Origin: Bryobacterales bacterium
GTDB lineage: Bacteria; Acidobacteriota; Terriglobia; Bryobacterales; Bryobacteraceae
Assembly: GCA_003166865.1 (NCBI GenBank)
Contig: PMUP01000071.1
Span: 162,179-221,512, forward strand
DNA: 59,334 bases
Reading direction: 5' to 3'
A program made the position numbers and the translations under genes. Below are positions 43,214-49,435 of the stretch, one piece after another. The notes beneath the pieces are model-generated. The model was not told the DNA's origin. It did not search any database and worked only from the letters and a program-made list of their open reading frames with translations. Within the stretch, counting starts at the first letter, position 1. Every line of letters starts with the position of its first letter.

Positions 43214-44254
43214 CTAGCGCGCGCCCCCCAGAACTTCAGCGTGGCGCCGGTCCGGATGAGGCAACTGAATGGCGGGGACGAAATAGGCTCCCGGCTGTGG
43301 CGTGCTTGTAAACAGCCACAGGGGATTCCCCGCCTGCGCGCGCGCGGCCACGACGAAGCTGTTGCTGCCAAATTGATCCAGGCTGGTAGCCTGAAAACTG
43401 AGCGGAACGTCGGTCACGACTTGCTGGCTTTGAACGTCCAGGATTCTGATCACGCTCGCGGCCACCCCGTTCGCGGCAGCCCCGTTCGCAGCAATGTAGA
43501 GCTGTTGGCTGTTTTGTGAACTCTCCACCGCCTGAATGGCCACGGGATTCGCGAGCCCCGCGAGCGGAATGCTCTGATATCCGTGAGTGCTCACATTGAT
43601 GGCGACCACTTGGGGGACACTGCCATCCAGCACGTACAATGTACCCGCGTCGCTCGAGAACGCCAGCGCGATAGGCTTCGTAACCGCCTTGAGACTGGTA
43701 AAGGTCTCCCCGTCGGAACTCTGGTACACTGCACCGGCATCTCCCGTGACACCAGCAGCAATCTGCTTACCTTGCGCATCGGCTGCCACCGACGCGAGCA
43801 CACCGCCCAGCCCGCCTCCCAACGCCGATCCGTCCACGCGTTTTCCCACGGCTGGAGCGCTGGGAAGTCCGGATATAGTCTGCAGCCAGTTTCCGGTAAG
43901 GGAATAGAGGATCGCGAGCGATCCATCGCCGGACCAGGCAATTCCCTCTGGCTGTGCTTCCACGTCCGATAGCACGCGGGTCGATAACGCGGAAGAACCC
44001 AAACCGGAGATCAGCAGGCTCTGGCCCCTTTGAAATCCAATGCCATAGGTCTGGCGCGGCGCGACAGAAGCGAACTCAAGGCTGCCCCGCAGCGGGGGGC
44101 TAAAGGATGCGGCGCCGGGAAAACCAAATACAGCGCGCAGACTCCGCGTCGGCGCGTCAAAGGTGTAAGCCTCCACCGGACCGGTAAGGGATGGTTGCGC
44201 CTCCAAACAGGCTGCGTAGATAAATCCGAGAATCAGGAAAAGTGCTGGACGCAT
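43214..44254 (-). CDS. Secreted beta-propeller-like protein
   Basis: The predicted protein has 346 residues from ATG 44254 (MRPALFLILGFIYAACLEAQ, a signal peptide); the longer open frame upstream overlaps the previous gene and is rejected. The body has repeated short beta segments (GIAWSGDGSLAILYSLTGNW, PIALAFSSDAGTLYVLDGS, SQQLYIAANGAA) typical of YVTN/WD-like propellers. No catalytic residues are recognised. It starts 4 bases after the stop of the Ig-anchor gene and abuts the ASH-domain gene, so all three are co-transcribed. Confidence 0.7.
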   Translation of the reverse strand: MRPALFLILGFIYAACLEAQPSLTGPVEAYTFDAPTRSLRAVFGFPGAASFSPPLRGSLEFASVAPRQTYGIGFQRGQSLLISGLGSSALSTRVLSDVEAQPEGIAWSGDGSLAILYSLTGNWLQTISGLPSAPAVGKRVDGSALGGGLGGVLASVAADAQGKQIAAGVTGDAGAVYQSSDGETFTSLKAVTKPIALAFSSDAGTLYVLDGSVPQVVAINVSTHGYQSIPLAGLANPVAIQAVESSQNSQQLYIAANGAAANGVAASVIRILDVQSQQVVTDVPLSFQATSLDQFGSNSFVVAARAQAGNPLWLFTSTPQPGAYFVPAIQLPHPDRRHAEVLGGAR

Positions 44255-44258
44255 GCGG

Positions 44259-45014
44259 TTAGGGGGCTCCCACAGTCGGCGATCCAGGAGTAACGCCAAT
44301 GGTGGTACCGCTCGAACTCTTGGATCCGCCGCGAGTGGCCAGGAACACGCCGATACCAATAGCTGCGGCAGCGCCGCCGATGACTGCGATCTTCACCCAT
44401 CGATGAGACCACCAACTGGCGGCTTGGCTCTTTGGCTTCTCTTCGACCACCCGTGTGACGTTGATCATGGTGAGCGTGGTTTCGCCAACTTGGTTGCCAT
44501 AGGTGGCGGTCACGTGAACCTGGAATTTACCCACCTGACCATTGGCCATCCAGTTGAGAGCGGACGCTTGCCCTTCGCTATTGGTCCGAACCGTTTGCGA
44601 CGTCCTTCCGCCGGCGAAGGCGGATCCAGGGCCACTCACCGGAAAGCGAAACACAACTTCGGCCGTTTCCACGGGACGCTCATCGCGGTCGGTAACTTGA
44701 ACCACCAGCGGGGCCATGACCCTGCGCTCCAGGTCGTTCATTTCGTTGTTGCCGGCCAGCACTCGGATAGTGAGGCTCTGCTCGACGGGTAGCTGTGCCA
44801 ACGGCTGAACCGGCGCCGCTGGCGCCACCGGAGGCGGGGGCTGAGCCGGGGCGGCTTGCACTGGTGCGGCTTGCACTGGCGCGGCCTGAGGTGGCGCCGC
44901 CTGAGGTGACACGGCTCCTTGTTCGGCTGCCTGAGTCTGCGTAATGGTGAGCAGGCCAGCTAAAGCTATGGGCAAGTAGCGATTGGCTAGCCCTCGAGTT
45001 CCAGAATAGGACAT
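44259..45014 (-). CDS. Exported protein with Pro/Ala linker, Ig-like domain and C-terminal membrane anchor
   Basis: The predicted protein has 251 residues from ATG 45014. It has an N-terminal signal/anchor (NRYLPIALAGLLTITQTQAA) and a low-complexity Pro/Ala/Gln linker with repeated PVQAA units. An invasin/Big_1-like beta-sandwich follows (~100-195; LVVQVTDRDERPVETAEVVF, NSEGQASALNWMANGQVGKF), then a transmembrane helix (~210-228; VKIAVIGGAAAAIGIGVFLA). It lies 28 bases after the Wza-type gene. It may span or brace the envelope near the export channel; this is inference from layout. Confidence 0.7.
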   Translation of the reverse strand: MSYSGTRGLANRYLPIALAGLLTITQTQAAEQGAVSPQAAPPQAAPVQAAPVQAAPAQPPPPVAPAAPVQPLAQLPVEQSLTIRVLAGNNEMNDLERRVMAPLVVQVTDRDERPVETAEVVFRFPVSGPGSAFAGGRTSQTVRTNSEGQASALNWMANGQVGKFQVHVTATYGNQVGETTLTMINVTRVVEEKPKSQAASWWSHRWVKIAVIGGAAAAIGIGVFLATRGGSKSSSGTTIGVTPGSPTVGAP

Positions 45015-45042
45015 TAATAAAGGCTCAGTGTACCAAAGTGTT

Positions 45043-46098
45043 CTATTGCGCGACCAGGAAAATGATGTACGGCAGCATCGGCAACGCGAGGCTACTGAAC
45101 GTTGTCCAAAACAGCCGGGAATACGAGCGGGGGACATAGACTATATCGTTTGGGAACAAAGGTACGTCGATTCCCTTCCCCTCAAACAGCTCCTTCGCGT
45201 TGACATAAATCACCGTGCGGCGATTGGTCCCCTCAATGGGGCGGAGAATCCGCACTTTGTCTTTCATCGCGTCACGGGTGAACCCTCCAGACTGGCTGAG
45301 CGCTTGGAGGATGGAAATCGAATCGCGTTCACCGAGTTCGATGCCGGCAATCCTTAGGACCTCTCCGTTCACGTAAACGTTCTCGGCGCGGCCGACCGTT
45401 ATGACGTCGTAGGGCTGCAGCAGAATATTTTCCGCGGGATTGATGTTCTGACGGAGGCTTCCCAAGCTGATCTCGACAGTGCTGACCTTTTTCTCCGGAT
45501 CGACCACCGCGGTTGGTAGCGGGATCGGGCCATACTCTTCGTGGCGCGTGATGGTGATGTGCCGCGAAGCGTTGGGCAGCATGCCGCCCACGCTGGTCAG
45601 CATCTCCGTCAAAGTGCGGTTGCCCTGCAAAGGGTAAATCCCGGGGCGCGCGAAGAGCCCGACAAAGTACACGGGCGCGCTGCGGAACTGAACGACATCC
45701 ACGAACACTTGCGGCTCGCGGATGTATTCCTTCAGCCGCTGGACCAGGTTGGCTTCCAGTTCCTGCAGCGTCATGCCGCTGGCGTGAATGCGGCCCACCA
45801 AAGGCAGGTTGATGTTGCCGTCGCCATCAACGCGAAAAGGCTTTTGATTGATTTCCTCGGCATCGGGCGCTCGAATGAGGATCTGATCGTTCGGTCCCAA
45901 TACGTAATTAGGACGCACCGTATCTTGCGGGAGCTGCTGCACGGGCTGAGTGGGCTGACCGGGTTGCGCTGGATTGCCATTGTCAAGCGGCGGCTGCCCC
46001 GCGCCAGCCGCAGGCTGTGCCGGTTGCTGTTGTGCGAGTACTGGCACGGCGGCGAGTACCAACAAGAGCGTAACAAGCCAATTCCGAAGTGCAGGCAT
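45043..46098 (-). CDS. Wza-type polysaccharide export protein (Poly_export + SLBB)
   Basis: This 351-residue protein has a signal peptide (~1-22), a Pro/Gln-rich linker, then the Poly_export domain (YVLGPNDQILIRAPDAEEI, DGDGNINLPLVGRIHASGMT) and two SLBB domains (VYFVGLFARPGIYPLQGNRT and VYVNGEVLRIAGIELGERDS). The C-terminal hydrophobic helix (LALPMLPYIIFLVA) matches the outer-membrane helix of Wza-like channels. It exports exopolysaccharide or capsule. Without the IS insertion its ATG would lie one base after the stop of the NusG-like gene; it now sits 34 bases downstream of the IS end. Confidence 0.88.
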   Translation of the reverse strand: MPALRNWLVTLLLVLAAVPVLAQQQPAQPAAGAGQPPLDNGNPAQPGQPTQPVQQLPQDTVRPNYVLGPNDQILIRAPDAEEINQKPFRVDGDGNINLPLVGRIHASGMTLQELEANLVQRLKEYIREPQVFVDVVQFRSAPVYFVGLFARPGIYPLQGNRTLTEMLTSVGGMLPNASRHITITRHEEYGPIPLPTAVVDPEKKVSTVEISLGSLRQNINPAENILLQPYDVITVGRAENVYVNGEVLRIAGIELGERDSISILQALSQSGGFTRDAMKDKVRILRPIEGTNRRTVIYVNAKELFEGKGIDVPLFPNDIVYVPRSYSRLFWTTFSSLALPMLPYIIFLVAQ

Positions 46099-46123
46099 AC
46101 TACATTACTTTACCGGATTTGCC

Positions 46124-46131
46124 GGAATCCC
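46124..46131. repeat. Target-site duplication, left copy (GGAATCCC)
   Basis: The 8-base GGAATCCC directly abuts the left inverted repeat and is matched exactly at 48639-48646, within the 8-10 bp range usual for IS1-family insertions. Confidence 0.85.
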
Positions 46132-46153
46132 GGTAGTGGGTCAGTTTGAAATT
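46132..46153. repeat. IS left inverted repeat
   Basis: This 22-base perfect inverted repeat begins GGTAGTGGGTCAG and matches the reverse complement of 48617-48638. The PemK-like gene's stop codon (46152-46154) lies inside it. A GGTA terminus is typical of IS1-family ends. Confidence 0.88.
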
Positions 46154-46595
46154 ACTGAACCGTTTTAGTTGGCGTTACCGGAAGCGGGCGATTTTGCGGA
46201 GATTCAAAAAGACGCTGTAATGCAAGCTCTAGTCCCGCAACCGCAGTCGAGGACAGATCACCCATCTTTGGGATTGTGAGGCGGTTAATGTCGAGCACCC
46301 GAATATGGTCAACCAGAGCGATGCTGGTTTCTAGTTGGCGGCGCACTGATCCATTTGGCCATGTTGTAGTAGGCCATACTGGGTTAGGGACCATTAGTGG
46401 CAGCGGTATTTGCACCCTATACCCGCCGCCCGCAGTCAGTACCGAGGTAAGGGGAACCCCAACGACGTTTCGTCCAAGGACGTTAATGCTAGATCGGGAG
46501 ACGATTACGTACGGTCGATTTTTCTTTTGCTCAGATCCTTGGATATCTAGGTCCTTCGCGCGAACCCAGTAGATCTCCCCTTGCAGGATCAGCAT
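46152..46595 (-). CDS. PemK/MazF-like type II toxin (IS passenger)
   Basis: This 147-residue protein has the MazF/PemK fold signature: an N-terminal GEIYWVRAKDLDIQGSEQKK leading to RPYVIVSRSSINVLGRNVVG, then VVGVPLTSVLTAGGGYRVQI and a C-terminal VDHIRVLDINRL. MazF-type enzymes are ribosome-independent mRNA endonucleases. It is the last gene of the passenger operon, six bases after a 267-residue unknown that may serve as its antitoxin. There is no classical AbrB- or MazE-type antitoxin of 70-90 residues, so the neutralising partner is unusual or the gene serves another role. Confidence 0.82.
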   Translation of the reverse strand: MLILQGEIYWVRAKDLDIQGSEQKKNRPYVIVSRSSINVLGRNVVGVPLTSVLTAGGGYRVQIPLPLMVPNPVWPTTTWPNGSVRRQLETSIALVDHIRVLDINRLTIPKMGDLSSTAVAGLELALQRLFESPQNRPLPVTPTKTVQ

Positions 46596-46601
46596 TGAGG
46601 T

Positions 46602-47405
46602 TTAGTACTCTTCTAATTCCTCTGATTCCATATCTTGCATGGAAGAAGCTAGAAGTTCTTCGTCTTCTTCGTCCCAAGCGTAGGGGACAAGAACTTCTTC
46701 AGCAGCAGGTGGGAGATAAAGGTCGATCATTTGCTTGGTGATAGCATAGGCATTCACCTCCGTGCGAAGACCTTCCACTATGGCTGGCACCACATCTGGA
46801 TAAATAGCTCTCTTCAAACGCATTGCTGTGGTCAAGCAATCAAGATGGAACTGAGACCATGCGGCCGCCAAGGCAAACTCAGCGTATAGCTTTTTACCGA
46901 GCTTAAGAGCTTCTGGAGAAGGAGTGTGGTTTATAGCCTGTGAGTCAAAAAGCTTCCACACTAAAGCGACTGTTTTGCGGCGCGTCCAAATGGTGAACTC
47001 GGCCTGTTCTGTTAGGGCAGGTCCAAATTGTTTCGCTCCATAATCTTTGAAGTCGAACTCTAGTGCATTGAGGCTACGATTCACAATCTGTGCGGTGGCC
47101 TGCAAATCGTTCTTGAGGATCACATGAAGAAAATCTGATTTGACGCGCAGCGCTCGCACGTAGCTGTTAAACAACTTGATAGCTGTAGACGTGAAGTCCG
47201 ATGCCGTGCGCTTTTCGATTGTGGCCAAGATCAGAGATTCCGTGATCTGAGAAAGTTGCTTGAGTAACTCATTGAGTTGGGATGAAAGATCAACGTCTTC
47301 CTTGTCGGCAACCCCCACGTAGGGGCGCAACTCCGCAATGCTTCGCGGCAGCAAGTCTGGATCGATAGAACGCTGCGTCGGAGTCAATAGTTGAACGTCA
47401 TTCAT
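46602..47405 (-). CDS. Unknown protein of the IS passenger operon (candidate antitoxin)
   Basis: This 267-residue, mainly helical protein contains DVDLSSQLNELLKQLSQITE, LFNSYVRALRVKSDFLHVIL and a strongly acidic C-terminus (WDEEDEELLASSMQDMESEE). The acidic tail could mimic RNA and block the downstream PemK-like nuclease; this is inference. It overlaps the upstream small gene by four bases (ATGA) and precedes the toxin by six, so the three are translated as a unit. No known family is recognised. Confidence 0.65.
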   Translation of the reverse strand: MNDVQLLTPTQRSIDPDLLPRSIAELRPYVGVADKEDVDLSSQLNELLKQLSQITESLILATIEKRTASDFTSTAIKLFNSYVRALRVKSDFLHVILKNDLQATAQIVNRSLNALEFDFKDYGAKQFGPALTEQAEFTIWTRRKTVALVWKLFDSQAINHTPSPEALKLGKKLYAEFALAAAWSQFHLDCLTTAMRLKRAIYPDVVPAIVEGLRTEVNAYAITKQMIDLYLPPAAEEVLVPYAWDEEDEELLASSMQDMESEELEEY

Positions 47406-47602
47406 AAAGTTTCGAGGTCTGTCTTCCAGCGGGCCTTGTTTGCCTTAATCGCGATCTCTTTTCGGCGTTCTGGCGTAAGCTTTCTAGCACGTGCTGGACC
47501 ACCAACGCTGCCCCCGGCGCGGGCGGCAGATGATCTCTTATCGTCCTTGGTTTCGGTAGTAAGGGTTTTGACGATACGGAAGGCGCTAACGTTCAGGTCC
47601 AT
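47402..47602 (-). CDS. Small basic protein of the IS passenger operon
   Basis: The predicted protein has 66 residues from ATG 47602 (MDLNVSAFRIVKTLTTETKD); the open frame runs much further upstream, but that region is the divergent promoter and the transposase gene. The C-terminal half has the widespread KLTPERRKEIAIKANKARW motif of unknown function, probably a short basic helical pair that could bind nucleic acid. It is the first gene of the toxin operon, overlaps the next gene as ATGA, and might be a transcriptional regulator or part of the antitoxin. Confidence 0.6.
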   Translation of the reverse strand: MDLNVSAFRIVKTLTTETKDDKRSSAARAGGSVGGPARARKLTPERRKEIAIKANKARWKTDLETL

Positions 47603-47693
47603 GGCGGGACCTCTCGCAAAGTTCGATGCGCCGCAGTTCGCACTGGTGACAAGTATTTCACGCCGACATCTCGCTGACAAGAGAAGATTCGGC

Positions 47694-47722
47694 ATTTTAC
47701 TCCCAGAAAGTATGGTAAGCAA
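47694..47722 (-). promoter_or_regulatory. Candidate promoter of the IS passenger operon
   Basis: On the minus strand TTGCTT (47722-47717) and TAAAAT (47699-47694) are separated by 17 bases, leaving a leader of about 85 bases before the ATG at 47602. With no terminator before 46098, its transcript could read through into the Wza-type gene. Confidence 0.4.
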
Positions 47723-47750
47723 GCGGCCAAGTTTTATTTGACCAAATTGC

Positions 47751-47779
47751 TTGACGTAAGTCAAGCGGTCAAGTATAAT
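47751..47779 (+). promoter_or_regulatory. Strong transposase promoter, probably giving a leaderless mRNA
   Basis: TTGACG (47751-47756) and TATAAT (47774-47779) are separated by 17 bases. Transcription would begin about seven bases after the -10 box, at or beside the ATG at 47787. An inverted repeat TTGAC-GTAA-GTCAA overlaps the -35 box and may be an operator. Confidence 0.65.
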
Positions 47780-47786
47780 GGTCAGT

Positions 47787-48629
47787 ATGAATCGCCTTGA
47801 TACTGAGACCAGATGCCGGATCATCGCCGCCCTTGTTGAGGGTAACAGTATTCGGGCAACCGTGCGCATGACTGGTGCGGCTAAGAACACGATTCAAAAG
47901 CTACTTCTAGAAATCGGAGAGAGGGGACTGGACTATCAGGACCGTGCAATGCGGAATCTTCCATGCAAGCGGATTCAGGTAGACGAGTGCTGGGCATTTT
48001 GCTACGCCAAGGCCAAGAACGTGACACCGGAGATCGCTGCCAAGAACCCGTTTGCTGGCGATGTCTGGACTTGGGCGGCGATTGACGCTGACACGAAGCT
48101 CATTCCATCCTGGATCATCGGACCGCGTGATGGCGTCACGGCTCGCATCTTCGTTAACGACCTTGCGGATCGGCTGGCGGATCGCGTCCAGCTTACGAGC
48201 GATGGATTGCGGGTTTACCTGGAAGCTGTCGAGCGCGCGTTTCGTGGCAACGTTGACTATGCCCAGCTCGTCAAGGTCTACAGCAACCCAACCGAAGGCC
48301 AGAAGCGCTACAGTCCCGCTGATTGCATCGCCTGCGAGAAGCACGCGGTAACTGGCAACCCTGATCCCGACCACGTGAGCACGAGCTACATCGAGCGTGC
48401 GAACCTCACCATGAGAATGGGCATGCGCCGATTCACACGCCTCACGAATGCGTTCTCAAAAAAGATCGAGAATCACTCCGCTGCCGTCGCGCTTCACATG
48501 CTCCACTATAATTTCGTGAGAATCCATCAGACATTGAAGGTGACTCCGGCGATGGCGGCGGGCGTGTCAGACCGGCTCTGGGAAATTCGGGATATAGTGG
48601 CGCTGCTGGATCAGGAAATTTCAAACTGA
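47787..48629 (+). CDS. IS1-family (single-ORF type) transposase
   Basis: The predicted protein has 280 residues from ATG 47787 ([20 protein letters not shown]); the upstream ATG at 47778 overlaps the -10 box. It has an N-terminal HTH ([20 protein letters not shown]) and a DDE-type core: Asp in [16 protein letters not shown], Asp in [16 protein letters not shown], and a late Glu in [20 protein letters not shown]. The stop codon lies within the right inverted repeat. The frame is intact, so the element may still move. Confidence 0.88.
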   Translation: MNRLDTETRCRIIAALVEGNSIRATVRMTGAAKNTIQKLLLEIGERGLDYQDRAMRNLPCKRIQVDECWAFCYAKAKNVTPEIAAKNPFAGDVWTWAAIDADTKLIPSWIIGPRDGVTARIFVNDLADRLADRVQLTSDGLRVYLEAVERAFRGNVDYAQLVKVYSNPTEGQKRYSPADCIACEKHAVTGNPDPDHVSTSYIERANLTMRMGMRRFTRLTNAFSKKIENHSAAVALHMLHYNFVRIHQTLKVTPAMAAGVSDRLWEIRDIVALLDQEISN

Positions 48630-48638
48630 CCCACTACC
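48617..48638. repeat. IS right inverted repeat
   Basis: Its reverse complement equals the left repeat over all 22 bases. It contains the transposase stop and supplies the present stop codon of the neighbouring NusG-like gene on the minus strand. Confidence 0.88.
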
Positions 48639-49202
48639 GGAATCCCTGCTACCGGACATCGCCAGAGCATGCACCGGACGAACCGAGCGGCGGTCCACCT
48701 CGGCCGACACTGACCGCTGTAAGAGGTTGATTGAAACCACCAGCCGGTGTTTTGCCTTCATCTCCACCAGAATTCCTTCCAGGCCGGTGAGCGGGCCGTG
48801 TTCGATCAGTACTGCCTGGCCAATATTCAAGAAAGGATAAGGCGTGACCAGGAGCCCGGATTCAACCATCTTGCGGACCCGATCGATCTCCTGGTCGGGG
48901 ATAGGCTCGGGTGTTCTTCCGAATCCGACCAAATCCACCACTCCCGGTGCGGTCAGTACCGCCAGTCGCTGCCCCGGATCAAACCGGCAGAACACGTAGC
49001 CGGGAAACAGGTATTGATCAATCTCTTTCTTCCGGTCCGACCAGCGCCTCTCGGACTTGTAGGAAGGAGCAAATTGCTCGTATCCACGTTCCCGGAGGTG
49101 CGCGACCGCAGTCCGTTCCTGGTTGGAACGAACTCGAACCGCAAACCAGTGGTGGGCCTCGCAATTCTCAATCAGGGAGGACTCGAACCGCTGAGGAAGC
49201 AT
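48621..49202 (-). CDS. NusG/RfaH-like (UpxY-type) transcription antiterminator with IS-altered C-terminus
   Basis: The predicted protein has 193 residues from ATG 49202. It has an NGN domain ([40 protein letters not shown]) and a KOW region ([20 protein letters not shown]). Specialised NusG paralogues of this sort bind RNA polymerase to promote transcription of long polysaccharide operons. The last residues SGSV before the stop are encoded by the IS inverted repeat. Rejoining the flanks restores an ending SRDSGKSGKVM and a TAG one base before the Wza-type ATG. The NGN and KOW domains are intact, so function may persist. Confidence 0.85.
   Translation of the reverse strand: MLPQRFESSLIENCEAHHWFAVRVRSNQERTAVAHLRERGYEQFAPSYKSERRWSDRKKEIDQYLFPGYVFCRFDPGQRLAVLTAPGVVDLVGFGRTPEPIPDQEIDRVRKMVESGLLVTPYPFLNIGQAVLIEHGPLTGLEGILVEMKAKHRLVVSINLLQRSVSAEVDRRSVRPVHALAMSGSRDSGSGSV
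48639..48646. repeat. Target-site duplication, right copy (GGAATCCC)
   Basis: Exact match of 46124-46131, directly abutting the right inverted repeat. Confidence 0.85.
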
Positions 49203-49256
49203 GCTCTTACGACAGCTTGACCGATTCGTTTGACAGTTGTCAATGGACGAACGCTC

Positions 49257-49409
49257 TAGTACCCATGTGCTATTCTGAGCCGCGACCCCAAGGCAAGCGG
49301 GTGTTATCGAGTTTTTCCGCGACCTGCTCATTGCCGGGACCCTGGCGATGGAGGCGAAACACATGACGGCTAAGATAATTCGTTGAACTGGTCATAGTAC
49401 TTATAGTAC
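49257..49409. promoter_or_regulatory. TAGTAC boxes between antiterminator and phosphoramidate operon
   Basis: TAGTAC occurs at 49257-49262, 49395-49400 and 49404-49409; the last two are a direct repeat ATAGTAC spaced nine bases apart, 27 bases before the start at 49436. They match half of the GTACTAGTAC palindrome seen at 37313 and 40875. The 233-base divergent gap holds the promoters of both transcription units; no other feature is seen. Confidence 0.45.
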
Positions 49410-49435
49410 GAAAGCTCAACTTCAGGAAACAGCTT

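Larger units (their letters stand above)
46132..48638. mobile_element. IS1-family element with passenger toxin operon (2,507 bp)
   Basis: Perfect 22-bp inverted repeats bound the element, and an 8-bp direct repeat GGAATCCC flanks it. Inside are a single-ORF IS1-like transposase (47787-48629, plus strand) and a divergent three-gene operon (47602 to 46152, minus strand) encoding a small basic protein, an unknown 267-residue protein and a PemK/MazF-like toxin. Stop codons at both ends lie within the inverted repeats, so all four genes belong to the element. Intact repeats and intact genes indicate a recent insertion at the 3' end of the NusG-like gene. Confidence 0.87.

Noticed and set aside
46603-46608. 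TAGTAC inside the IS element as part of the GTAC regulon
   Set aside because: It is a single half-site between two passenger genes in mobile DNA, consistent with chance.
47603-47890. 162-codon version of the small basic protein
   Set aside because: The extra N-terminal part crosses the divergent promoters and is antisense to the transposase start.
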